From: Chloranthus sessilifolius
Lineage: Eukaryota > Streptophyta > Magnoliopsida > Chloranthales > Chloranthaceae
DNA length: 64,000 nt
Reading direction: 5' to 3'
Assembly: GCA_021018995.1 (NCBI GenBank)
Contig: CM037588.1
Location: 149,253,725-149,317,724 of the forward strand
Every line of letters starts with the position of its first letter. Positions within the stretch are counted from its first letter, which is position 1. Under the pieces are notes generated by a model, which saw only the letters and a list, made by a program, of their open reading frames with translations, was not told where the DNA came from and ran no database searches. This document shows, piece by piece, positions 30,270 through 42,648 of this stretch. The position numbers and the translations under genes are program-made.

Positions 30270-33200
30270 TGTCACGAAATCCTACCCCATCCCGAGGGCC
30301 TAGAATTTCGTGACCCGCACATATCTCGGATATGCTAAGCGGACATACACCTAATCAGAGTTCTCGCGCAATAATGGTTCCACGAAATCCGTGAAAGCCA
30401 ACACATAAAGGTGGAAATAAAAGCAGCCATAAATAATGAATAAATGCGATAGAATCAACAAATCTACCAATAAAACATAATTCAAAGTTGGAGATAAATC
30501 CGATAAAGGAAATCATAAAATTAATGATAATAATAGGGATCCAATCTACTACCAAGTCTGCAGCGATCAATATCCAAAGACTTTCGGATCAAATCGACCG
30601 TAGCCCTCCGGTACTCAACACTGTGGATCAATGAAATCGGCGTCTACCGGATCTCGATGACCGACGCTACTCCACTAGCGTAATCACCGAATCGTTAGAT
30701 TATCGTGGGATGAGTTTATCACCACGTAAACTTCGATGGGATACACCACCAATCCACCCCATACTACTCTGCATTGTGGGTGCATCTTTGATAAATATAA
30801 TATGTCAAAGCAGATAGCAAGAGAATGACAAAATCACATGCATATTATAAAGCTCATATCATAAATGCAAGACTATGATCTAGACACTCATATCCTAACG
30901 TACCTTACCATATCTCATAACATATCCTACCATGTCTTATTATTATTCTACATACGTACGCATACATCGCATGGCGTAACTAACATACTGTGAAATCCTA
31001 AACGACACACATGCCAGTCACTGCTCGAGCTACCATGGGAGGGTCAACATAGTATCATACCACCATATCATAACGCCCTCGTGTCATACTCATACTCCAC
31101 CATCCAGCCAATGGGGAGACATAATGGCCAAACTCACTCATAACACACTCCTACTCATAATCTCTCCCAGAGATCCGTCTTGGCTGGAAGACGTTGTTGC
31201 CCTTCACGTGGCTACATGAGGCAACGCGTCTGAGAGACTTAAGTTCTTTATCTTTTGCTGGCCTACACAGCGATGCCTTATTATCGTACTCGTATCATAG
31301 CTTATCTTATCTCATACTTATATCTTATCATACTCTTATACTTCATCCTAGGACAGACTATAGTGGGGCAACTTTCCTAATTCACGCTTCCCAAGGAAAA
31401 GGTTCCGTAGTAGCATGGATGTACTTCGTGTGACAGCCCATACTATCATAGAGGCGTTGCATCCGTACATGGACGCCAATATTCCGAGTTTCACGTGATC
31501 GTAGAAGAAACTTCACCACAGGCAAAGCCTATGGTCGAACCTCATAACTTAACTCATAACTCATACTATCATATTTGAACTCGGGTGATCGGGTCGTGAT
31601 ATGCCACCGTATACGAGGTTACACTGAATTCACACTCACCCGACTCGTCATGGGTCCCATTCCACCATGAGTTGTAAGGCATGTGAATACGGTGTATTTC
31701 TCGCTTCGATACCATCTCAGCGAATCACCACGCCCAAGCATAGGCATGATCTCATACACTCTCGTACTCATGATCTAACATATCCTAACTCGTATAAATT
31801 GATTAAATTATAAATACAAAAGTATCACACATACAGAATGGTTTACACTTAGATTTTGGTTATATTTATGTTTATATTTATTTACATACCACACCAATAT
31901 AATTATAGAATATGGTTATAAGTATGATTTTGATAATAATCGAAAATTGAGTTCGGTTTCATAAAGACATCGAAGTTCTAACACTTTATGTTATCGAAGT
32001 GGTCGCGTTGAAGCGATAAAAGCGAAACTTTTATATATTATTATTTATCATTATTAAATGCCCAAATTAAATATTATTATTTTTAAAGTTAAGTACATCA
32101 CGACCATCGATCGCAAAGTGCAAGTGCACTAAATTTTTTTGGTCGTGTAAAAATGAAATTTTGGTGTGAATCAGGTCGTCTATTCGGATGAGAATCGATC
32201 GATTGAAAAAAATGAAAATCGATAGATCAGATTTAATAAGGTGTAAGTTGTCGTTTGGCTCATGATTGATTGGTCGATTTTAATAGGTTAATCCATCGAT
32301 AAAAAGGAAACTAATTGGGCTCTGACACGGGATACTACTACTCATATATCTTATAAGATAATTTTATAATATTAAAATAAGGTAGTAACCAAGTATATTT
32401 ATTTTATATGATAATAAAATATAAGTATATAATATTTATTAATTTTATATTACTATCTAAAATCACTTTCTCTTTAAATATATCATAATATATTATAAAA
32501 GATATTTTAATTAATTTAATACCATCCTATGAAATGAAATCAGATGGGCTGATCTAAATCAGATGGGCCAAAGTCCAACATCGAATGGGTCAAAGTCCAA
32601 CATCAGATGGGTCACGATCCACGTCAGATGGGTCACGGTCCAACATCAGATGGGTCACGATCCACGTCAGATGGGTCAAGATCCAACATCAGATGGGTCA
32701 AAGTCCGACATCAGATGGGTGACGGACCAACACTAGATGGGTCGCAGTCCAACATCAGATGGGTCACGGTCCAACATTAGATGGGTCACGATCCACGTCA
32801 GATGGGTCAAGATCCAACATCAAATGGGTCAAGGTCCGACATCAGATGGGTCATGGACCAACACCAGATCGGTCGCAGTCCAACATCAGATGGGTCACGG
32901 TCCAACATAAGATGGGTCACAGACCTCCAACATCAGAATCCCACGTGGCAACCTAAGTATGAAGTTGTCTAACGCTTAAGTTGCTTATTTAGTGCTAACT
33001 CATCCTCTCTATCGACCATATATATATATATATTACCTCCCATGGGAGAAAATTCAAACTCCATCGTTGGGCATTATAAGGTGATCCCATGGCTCTCTAG
33101 TTTTAGAGTCAATACTCAATTGAGACCTCATGATATTAATAATAATATTACTTATTAAAATTTGATCACGCCTACATGATTTATATCGTTTGAAAATTAT

Positions 33201-34647
33201 AGCCTTGGGAAATAATTATATATGTATATATTTTTTTGTTTTGATAAGTAACCGCAAGATTTATTGTTGCTTGCTAATATAAATGTAGTCACTTCTTGAT
33301 TTTTATTGTATAGAGTCTTATGTTAAAATAATCTATGTAATATCTCTTTCCTTAAAACAAAGTCTTAGATACTACATGGGACCTTTTGTATTTGGACTTG
33401 GAAATATGTTTAAAATAGGTCATGGGTCTATATATATATAGAAATGCTTAGTTTCTAGAAAATATAAAATATTATAAAAATTTTAAAGAAATTATAGGTT
33501 TAAATCATGGTTGCGTAGATTTTTAGTTTGAACTCAGATTCACGATTTTATAATGTCCATAAAATGTCTTTTACTAGAGGGATGATGGAATAGAGTATTA
33601 ATCATTTGTGTTATTTTTAATTGTTAAAATAACAAAGTATAAAAAAAATAATAACATTAACAATTAGGAAAATAATTATGACTAAATTACAAGCAATCAC
33701 ATCTAGGGCAAAATCAATAAAATTAGACTATAAGCAATCACATTTAGGGCAAAATAAATAGGACTAGAATATAAGCAATCACATCTAGGGCAAAATCAAT
33801 AAGATTAGATTATAAGCAATCACATTTAGGGCAAAATAAATAGGACTAGATTATAAGCAATCACATCTAGGGCAAAATCAATAAGATTAGATTATAAGCA
33901 ATCATATTTATGCTAACCACTTTACTCATTTTAAAATAATATTATAAAGAGTGAAATAAAGTTTATTTTATTTAGTCCGTCGACACGCTGATCGAACGAT
34001 GAGCATTATCTCTGTGACGGGATCTGAGATGGATGGATGGGTACCCACCTCTTGAAGCGTGGACCAGATCGCGACGATTAGGCGATAGAGATTAGGCGTC
34101 CACATGATGATCCGTCCATGATTACGCCACCTTCTTCCACCACGATTTGTGGCGAGGAAAAACACTACGGTGTTCTTTGTGGAAGAATACACAAGAAATT
34201 TAAAAGAGATTTGGGTGTTTTTAAAGAAGGGTGGCCAGAGAAGAAGATGGAGTGACGGCTAGGGTTTTTAAGAAGAATTCTTATAATAATGATTTAGGGT
34301 TCTCCGTAACTTTCTTATTTATAATATATGGGCATTAATTCAGTGCTAAGCGGTCGCACCAAATAAGGGTGTATAGGCTTTTAATTCAAAGTTTAAAATA
34401 AAGGTTTAAAACTCACGTTGCAATGTTTGATCCTTAGACCTCTTATCTATATCCAAAGCCTTTCAACCACTAGGCTACAACACAAATTGTGTCAAATAAA
34501 GACAATTTTAAATATAATACCTCTTTAAAATCAAAATGTGTATTTTCTCAACTAGGGTAGGTTCTGGTGTAGAGCACTAACACCATGCAAGGTATAAAAC
34601 ACAATCTAACACCAATAAAAGAAAGTTCAAAAATTCGGGTTGTTACA
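30270..34647 (-). repeat. LTR 2 (central LTR)
   Basis: Nearly identical to LTRs 1 and 3 over long stretches, with indels clustered in a few places (for example 30575-30790, 30950-31020, 31590-31730). Near its start 'tgtcacgaaatcc' lacks the ACCCG seen in LTRs 1 and 3. It is flanked by internal sequence on both sides, so it is shared by two element units. Confidence 0.88.
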
Positions 34648-35423
34648 TTCTCCCCTCCTTATAATATTTTCGTCCTCGAAAATTACGTACCTGTAGTGAT
34701 GAGTTTCGGGTACTTCTCCATCATCTCAGTTTCTCATCAAAAGTCAACTATTCAACATTAATAAAGAAAAAAAAATCAGGGTCATTACATTCTCTCCTCC
34801 TTAAAATTTTTCGCCCTCGAAAATTAGGCATTGATTAAAAAGTAGCGTCATCATCTCGGTTAATCCCATATCACCTTCAAAATTTCATATTTTACACCTA
34901 ATATTTAATATCATCAAGGTAGGGTCGTCCCCTCTCTTTATGATAGTAGTCGACTCTATATCATCAATTTATAAAATAATTTGATTTGATATCACAAATT
35001 TCTCCAAATGTGTGATATGTCAAATTTTAGTCGGACATTCACTTGATCCAAATATTGCAGTCATTTCTAATATAACCTAGAATCAACTGTTCATATTGTT
35101 ATCATCTCAGATCACCTAGAATCTTAAACAGTCAAATCTTCAAGGATTTATTTATCTGATTGCACCTAAATTTTAGAAAAGTTTCACCCATTATTTTTCA
35201 ATCCTTATAGATAATTTATAATATTTCTCACAAGTTTCTAACTATATAAGTCATTCTTAAATAAATCTTTAAATACCAAATTAAACCTTACGGTCTTCTA
35301 ATAAGTCCTCAAAAGATCTAAAGTCTCGGGTCTATTTGAATCATTATGACATTAATCAATATATTGTACTTACATAACCCATACAGTCCTCGAGGAAGTA
35401 AAGCCTGAGCTTTGATACCACTC
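34648..35423 (-). mobile_element. Internal region 2 of the three-LTR element
   Basis: 776 bp, almost identical to internal region 1, with its own purine tract (34648-34662) and PBS (35403-35420). Having a complete PBS-internal-PPT unit twice is what distinguishes this from a simple LTR duplication. Confidence 0.88.
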
Positions 35424-38400
35424 TGTCACGACCCGAAATTCTACCCCATCCCGAGGGCCTAGAATTTCGTGACCCGCACATATCTCGGATATGCTAAGCG
35501 GACATACACCTAATCAGAGTTCTCGCGCAATAATGGTTCCACGAAATCCGTGAAAGCCAACACATAAAGGTGGAAATAAAAGCAGCCATAAATAATGAAT
35601 AAATGCGATAGAATCAACAAATCTACCAATAAAACATAATTCAAAGTTGGAGATAAATCCGATAAAGGAAATCATAAAATTAATGATAATAATAGGGATC
35701 CAATCTACTACCAAGTCTGCAGCGATCAATATCCAGCACTCGGATCGAAATCAGCACCGTAGCCCTCCTGGTACTCAACACTCGCGGGATCAATGAAATC
35801 AGCGTCAGCCGGATCTGGATGACCGACGTCTACTCCACTAGCGTAATCACCTGCAACTGTTAGATTATCGTGGGATGAGTTTACTCAGTCACGTAAACTC
35901 AGTGGGATACACCACCAATCCACCCCATACTACTCAGGTGCATTGTGGGTGCATCTTGTGAGTGATAAATATAATATGTCAAAGCAGATAGCAAAAGAAT
36001 GACAAAATCACATGCATATTATAAAGCTCATATCATAAATGCAAGACTATGATCTAGACACTCATATCCTAACGTACCTTACCATATCTCATAACATATC
36101 CTACCATGTCTTATTATTATTCTCGCACATACGTCTGTACATCGCATGAGCGTAACTAACATACTCGTGAAATCCTATACACTGCGTAGTGCCGAGCTAC
36201 CATGGGAGGGTCAACATAGTATCATACCACCATATCATAACGCCCTCGTGTCATACTCATACTCCACCATCCAGCCAATGGGGAGACATAATGGCCAAAC
36301 TCACTCATAACACACTCCTACTCATAATCTCTCCCAGAGATCCGTCTTGGCTGGAAGGTGTTGTTGCCCCTACAGTGCATACGCAAGGACCGGCACGTAC
36401 AGAGACTTAAGTTCTTTATCTTTTGCTGGCCTACACAGCGATGCCTTATTATCGTACTCGTATCATAGCTTATCTTATCTCATACTTATATCTTATCATA
36501 CTCTTATACTTCATCCTAGGACTATAGTGGGGCAACTTTCCTAATTCACGCTTCCCAAGGAAAAGGTTCCGTAGTAGCATGGATGTACTTCGTGTGACAG
36601 CCCATACTATCATAGAGGCGTTGCATCCGTACATGGACGCCAATATTCCGAGTTTCACGTGATCGTAGAAGAAACTTCACCACAGGCAAAGCCTATGGTC
36701 GAACCTCATAACTTAACTCATAACTCATACTATCATATTTGAACTCGGGGTGATCGGGTCGCCGTATATGCCACCGTATACGAGGTTACACTGAATTCAC
36801 ACTCACGGTCCCATCCCATTCCACCATGAGTTGTAAGGCATGTGAATACGTGTATTTTCGCTCGATACCATCTCAGCGAATCACCACGCCCAAGCATAGG
36901 CATGATCTCATACACTCTCGTACTCATGATCTAACATATCCTAACTCGTATAAATTGATTAAATTATAAATACAAAAGTATCACACATACAGAATGGTTT
37001 ACACTTAGATTTTGGTTATATTTATGTTTATATTTATTTACATACCACACCAATATAATTATAGAATACTGTTATAAGTATGATTTTGATAATCGTAAAA
37101 AGGTCGAGTTCGGTTTCATAAAGACATCAAGTTCTAACACTTTATGTTATCGAAATGGTCGCGTTGAGCGATAAAAGCGAAACTTTTATATATTATTATT
37201 TATCATTATTAAATGCCCAAATTAAATATTATTATTTTTAAAGTTAAGTACATCACGACCATCGATCGCAAAGTGCAAGTGCACTAAATTTTTTGGTCGT
37301 GTAAAAGTGAAATTTTGGTGTGAATCAGGTCGTCTATTCGGATGAGAATCGATCGATTGAAAAAAATGAAAATCGATAGATCAGATTTAATAAGGTGTAA
37401 GTTGTCGTTTGGCTCATGATTGATTGGTCGATTTTAATAGGTTAATCCATCGATAAAAAGGAAACTAATTGGGCTCTGACACGGGATACTACTACTCATA
37501 TATCTTATAAGATAATTTTATAATATTAAAATAAGGTAGTAACCAAGTATATTTATTTTATATGATAATAAAATATAAGTATATAATATTTATTAATTTT
37601 ATATTACTATCTAAAATCACTTTCTCTTTAAATATATCATAATATATTATAAAAGATATTTTAATTAATTTAATACCATCCTATGAAATGAAATCAGATG
37701 GGCTGATCTAAATCAGATGGGCCAAAGTCCAACATCGAATGGGTCAAAGTCCAACATCAGATGGGTCACGATCCACGTCAGATGGGTCACGGTCCAACAT
37801 CAGATGGGTCACGATCCACGTCAGATGGGTCAAGATCCAACATCAGATGGGTCAAAGTCCGACATCAGATGGGTGACGGACCAACACTAGATGGGTCGCA
37901 GTCCAACATCAGATGGGTCACGGTCCAACATCAGATGGGTCACGATCCACGTCAGATGGGTCAAGATCCAACATCAAATGGGTCAAGGTCCGACATCAGA
38001 TGGGTCATGGACCAACACCAGATCGGTCGCAGTCCAACATCAGATGGGTCACGGTCCAACATAAGATGGGTCACAGACCTCCAACATCAGAATCCCACGT
38101 GGCAACCTAAGTATGAAGTTGTCTAACGCTTAAGTTGCTTATTTAGTGCTAACTCATCCTCTCTATCGACCATATATATATATATATATATTACCTCCCA
38201 TGGGAGAAAATTCAAACTCCATCGTTGGGCATTATAAGGTGATCCCGTGGTAGGCTCTCTAGTTTTAGAGTCAATACTCAATTGAGACCTCATGATATTA
38301 ATAATAATATTACTTATTAAAATTTGATCACGCCTACATGATTTATATCGTTTGAAAATTATAGCCTTGGGAAATAATTATATATGTATATATTTTTTTG

Positions 38401-39815
38401 TTTTGATAAGTAACCGCAAGATTTATTGTTGCTTGCTAATATAAATGTAGTCACTTCTTGATTTTTATTGTATAGAGTCTTATGTTAAAATAATCTATGT
38501 AATATCTCTTTCCTTAAAACAAAGTCTTAGATACTACATGGGACCTTTTATAAACGTTGGACTTGGAAATATGTTTAAAATAGGTCATGGGTCTATATAT
38601 ATATAGAAATGCTTAGTTTCTAGAAAATATAAAATATTATAAAAATTTTAAAGAAATTATAGGTTTAAATCATGGTTGCATAGATTTTTAGTTTGAACTC
38701 AGATTCACGATTTTATAATGTCCATAAAATGTCTTTTACTAGAGGGATGATGGAATAGAGTATTAATCATTTGTGTTATTTTTAATTGTTAAAATAACAA
38801 AGTATAAAAAAAATAATAACATTAACAATTAGGAAAATAATTATGACTAAATTACAAGCAATCACATCTAGGGCAAAATCAATAAAATTAGACTATAAGC
38901 AATCACATTTAGGGCAAAATAAATAGGACTAGAATATAAGCAATCACATCTAGGGCAAAATCAATAAGATTAGATTATAAGCAATCACATTTAGGGCAAA
39001 ATAAATAGGACTAGATTATAAGCAATCACATCTAGGGCAAAATTAATAAGATTAGATTATAAGCAATCATATTTATGCTAACCACTTTACTCATTTTAAA
39101 ATAATATTATAAAGAGTGAAATAAAGTTTATTTTATTTAGTCCGTCGATACGCGATCGAACGTATCCTACGCGATGGGATCTGAGAAGAATGAGATGGAT
39201 GGATGGGTACCCACCTCTTGAAGCGTGACCGACAGATCGACGACGATTAGGGCGATAGAGATTGGCGTCCACACGATGATCCGTCCATGATTACGCCACC
39301 TTCTTCCACCACGATTTGACGGCAGAAAAACACTACGGTGTTCTTTGTGGAAGAATACACAAGAAATTTAAAAGAGATTTGGGTGTTTTTAAAGAAGGGT
39401 GGCCAGAGAAGAAGATGGAGTGACGGCTAGGGTTTTTAAGAAGAATTTTTATAATAATGATTTAGGGTTCTCCGTAACTTTCTTATTTATAATATATGGG
39501 CATTAATTCAGTGCTAAGCGGTCGCACCAAATAAGGGTGTATAGGCTTTTAATTCAAAGTTTAAAATAAAGGTTTAAAACTCACGTAGCAATGTTTGATC
39601 CTTAGACCTCTTATCTATATCCAAAGCCTTTCAACCACTAGGCTACAACACAACTTGTGTCAAATAAAGACAATTTTAAATATAATACCTCTTTAAAATC
39701 AAAATGTGTATTTTCTCAACTAGGGTAGGTTCTGGTGTAGAGCACTAACACCATGCAAGGTATAAAACACAATCTAACACCAATAAAAGAAAGTTCAAAA
39801 ATTCGGGTTGTTACA
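35424..39815 (-). repeat. LTR 3 (5' LTR of the element)
   Basis: Bounded by TGTCACGACCCGAAATTC (35424) and GTTGTTACA (39815), then the AAGGA duplication. Carries the minisatellite (about 37692-38080) and the 41-bp array (about 38855-39075). Confidence 0.88.
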
Positions 39816-39994
39816 AAGGATATAGCCACCCTAGCTGAAAATGGTATGTGGTTGAAGAAGCAACCAGAGGCTGCCTCTGCTTCTCCATTTTCAGCTAGAG
39901 GTTGTCAAATATTTGGGAAAAAACTGCTTTTCACTCAATATTTTAACTTGAAAAGTGCTTTTCGGATGCAACTTTGTCAAATAGACAGGTCCTT

Positions 39995-40607
39995 AATTTC
40001 TATTTGTGACTAGAGGGAAACTCAAAACATGAAATGAAATTAATTTCTTAATTGATTTCATGTGAAAATAAAAAATTTGCTATTTGATTAAGTTGTCTAA
40101 GAAATTTTATTTTTCATTAAAAAATGATTTCTCCTGTTAAATGTGCTTTTCGCCCAACAGCGTCTCCCTTCAAAAGTGTTTTTTGAAAAAAGATTGCCAA
40201 AAGGGCCTTAGCCTCTCTAGAAAAGGTTTTTTTATCAAACAATTAAATAATAGCCCCTGTTATTTTTCTTGCAAAAAGGAGCTGAACGGTTATTGTGCTG
40301 GAATGGAAAAAAAAAATACTTTCATTATGTTGCTAAGAAACTCAATTTGAGCTACTTGAACGGGTGAATTGATTTTTACCTAAACTAGGTTGATGCATGA
40401 AAATTGAGTTTTTGCGTGGAGCACGCTTACTTTCCTTTCCCTCACCTTATAATTGAGTTTTTGCGTGGAGCACACTTACTTTCCTTTCCATCACCTTATA
40501 ACGGTATCAAACAAAAAAATTTGAAAATAGCATTTCATTTCTATCAATATTTGGTATTTCCAAGTTATCAAAGAGGGCCTTGACATTTTTCATGTTTCAC
40601 TGGTTAG
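39995..40607 (+). other. Right part of intron 2
   Basis: Intronic, no gene. Includes a 49-bp tandem duplication (40403-40451 and 40452-40500, unit beginning ATTGAGTTTTTGCGTGGAGC). 40140-40260 repeats words of the inverted-repeat element ('gtgcttttcgcccaac', 'aaaagtgttttttg'), suggesting a second, decayed copy. Confidence 0.5.
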
Positions 40608-40825
40608 GGCGAATGGGGGAGAGAAATCGTCACATAATATTCAAGTTGAGTATCGGGTCTACTGGCAATAAAAAAAAGGGGAAATTTCTCTGATGCAACA
40701 AAGCTTGAAGACGATGGGAAGAGCTCAGACGTGCGGTTCTATGATATGCATACTATAGTAGCTTCAACAGACAATTTTTTTCAGAAAATAAGCTTGGAGA
40801 GGGTGGGTTTGGCCCTGTCTACAAG
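40608..40825 (+). pseudogene. Receptor kinase exon 3: juxtamembrane and glycine-rich loop, frameshifted
   Basis: Reads LEDDGKSSDVRFYDMHTIVA STDN, then a frame change at a run of seven T (about 40775-40781), then ENKLGEGGFGPVYK in another frame. GEGGFG is the kinase glycine loop. The donor ACAAG|GTAATT is good. The acceptor is less sure ('ctggttag' at 40607). A second frame change probably lies at the poly-A near 40669. One lost T restores the family reading, so sequencing error at the homopolymer must be excluded. Confidence 0.75.
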
Positions 40826-41061
40826 GTAATTTCTTGGAAAAATGCTCCATTCCATATGGTTTGATCACAATTGAGTTTTAACCTAACTGCATTTAAAGGA
40901 GTAGATGACATGATGAGAGATAAATCCCATCACTTATTCATGACTTGTTTTTTACTATTGAGTTCAATTTCTTATTTTAAAATTACTATAGTACGCTACA
41001 TTATGGTAGTGCTAAGGATATCAGAGCATTGTGCTTACTGTAATTGGATTTGAATGTTCAG

Positions 41062-41272
41062 GGTAAACTACATAATGGTAGGGAAATAGCAGTAAAGAGA
41101 CTTTCTAAGAATTCTGGACAAGGGGGTGAAGAATTTAAAAACGAGGTTATCTTGATAGCCAAACTTCAACACAGAAATCTAGTTAGGCTTTTGGGTTGCT
41201 GCATTCGGGGAGAAGAAAAGATGTTGATTTATGAGTATATGCCGAACAAAAGCTTGGACACATTTATCTTTG
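41062..41272 (+). CDS. Receptor kinase exon 4: kinase N-lobe
   Basis: Begins after 'atgttcag' and encodes [20 protein letters not shown] with the ATP-anchoring lysine of AVK, then [20 protein letters not shown] (alpha-C glutamate) and [20 protein letters not shown] through SLDTFIF. The length of 211 bp equals the usual exon 4 of this receptor class. Intact. Confidence 0.9.
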
Positions 41273-41498
41273 GTATTCCATACGAACACTGCCATTAAAA
41301 AATTTTACATTTCAATATGGTAAAGTAGAAATGCATATAAAATTCGATTCAATAGTTTTCGGGGATAAATAAATTGCTTGTCCTCAAGATTCTGTGAGTC
41401 TTTTTTTCAGGCTTCCGAGGGATGTACGAATTGAAAAATATGTTAAACCTATAGAATTTGTATTTTCAACTTATACAATTAAGGGATGTTTACGACAG

Positions 41499-41736
<238 letters not shown>

Positions 41737-41834
41737 GTAAGTGTTGACACATATTTCAATTATGTATAGGTCATTTATTTCCCTGCGGCACTAAGCTTTT
41801 TTGGTTTTTTTTTTTGGTAAATAATGGTGAGTAG

Positions 41835-41985
41835 TGGTTATATGTCTCCGGAGTATGCCATGGAGGGACTTTTTTCAGTGAAATCGGATGTCTATAGCTT
41901 TGGGGTTTTGCTATTAGAGATCGTTACCGGAATGAAGAATAGTGGATATTATACTGATGATCCTTCATTGAGTTTGATAAAAAAT
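41835..41985 (+). CDS. Receptor kinase exon 6: activation segment and C-lobe
   Basis: After 'gtgagtag' reads (Y)[20 protein letters not shown], then [23 protein letters not shown] is the APE-equivalent motif. 151 bp, the normal size. The donor is AAAAAT|GTAAGA. Confidence 0.88.
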
Positions 41986-42071
41986 GTAAGAAATTGTAGT
42001 TTATTTGACTTGTAAATTAACCAAATGTAGTCATTTAAGCATCTAATGTAATGTTTTTGGAACAATTTCAG

Positions 42072-42377
42072 ATATGGAACATGTGGAAAGAAGGGAAAGC
42101 CTTAGAGTTGGCAGATTCGTCGATGCTTGATTTGTGTCCTGCAGAAGTTTTGAGATGTATCCAAGTTGGGCTCTTGTGTGTGCAGGCGAGCGCGATAGAT
42201 AGGCCAACCATGTCATATGTAGTGCTAATGTTGGGTACTGAAACAACTATACCTTCACCTAAACAACCTGCATTTTTGTTTCCTCCTACCCAAAACCAGT
42301 CAAACGCTTCAAACTCCTCTACTGTTGGAAAAAATTCCATAAATCAAGTGACAATTTCTGAAATGAAAGCTCGATAG
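42072..42377 (+). CDS. Receptor kinase exon 7: end of kinase and C-terminal tail
   Basis: Reads IWNMWKEGKALELADSS, CIQVGLLCVQASAIDRPTMS (kinase subdomain XI arginine) and VVLMLGTETTIPSPKQPAF, and ends VTISEMKAR with TAG at 42375-42377. The closing VT-x-S-x-x-x-AR is typical of this receptor class. A copia-type element begins only 16 bp further on. Confidence 0.9.
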   Translation: MWNMWKEGKALELADSSMLDLCPAEVLRCIQVGLLCVQASAIDRPTMSYVVLMLGTETTIPSPKQPAFLFPPTQNQSNASNSSTVGKNSINQVTISEMKAR

Positions 42378-42648
42378 AGGCAAAATTGAATCTATTAGCG
42401 TGCACCTTATTTGATAACTACCACATCAGTTATCTAAACCATGTTAGCGTGCACCTTATTTGATAACTACCACATCAGTTATCTAAATCAATTGTAATCG
42501 CTAACGGTTATATTTGTAATCTTATTTATACACTTTCTTGTCAGAATATTGTAACGCACTGTAAAGTAATATAATGTAATCAATTTGTGGCAATTTGTTT
42601 GTTCTATCTTTCTACCTTCTTCTTCTCTCGTTCATCTTCTTCTTATTT

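Larger units (their letters stand above)
25108..39815 (-). mobile_element. Three-LTR non-autonomous Ty3/gypsy-type element, 14,708 bp, TSD AAGGA
   Basis: Perfect 5-bp duplications AAGGA flank it (25103-25107, 39816-39820). On its sense (minus) strand the order is LTR - PBS - internal - PPT - LTR - PBS - internal - PPT - LTR. LTRs are 25108-29494, 30270-34647 and 35424-39815 (4.39, 4.38, 4.39 kb). Each starts TGTAACAACCCG; LTR1 and LTR3 end GGGTCGTGACA, while LTR2 ends TTTCGTGACA. The two internal parts (29495-30269, 34648-35423) are about 775 bp and have no coding frame. The long LTRs with a tiny internal part suggest a LARD-like derivative, mobilised by a related gypsy element in trans. The LTR end wording and PBS resemble the Tekay/Del group. 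High LTR similarity implies recent insertion. It lies antisense in intron 2 of the receptor-kinase gene. Confidence 0.9.
25035..39994. mobile_element. Small inverted-repeat (MITE-like) element of about 250 bp, split by the LTR element
   Basis: The left end (25035-25107), AAGGCCCTGTTTG then AAAGTTGCTTCCCAAAAGCA and CTTTTCAGGTAAAATATT, is matched in reverse complement by the right end (39935-39994), AAGGACCTGTCTATTTG then CAAAGTTGCATCCGAAAAGC and ACTTTTCAAG. The terminal inverted repeat is about 55 bp. Between the halves sits the complete LTR element with its AAGGA duplication. Removing the insertion leaves about 250 bp. No clear outer target duplication was seen. Confidence 0.7.

Noticed and set aside
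27598-38126. Open frames of 63-121 codons (MGHGPTLDGSRS-like) in all three LTRs
   Set aside because: They only translate the CAGATGGGTCA minisatellite, appear in two overlapping frames, and have no other support.
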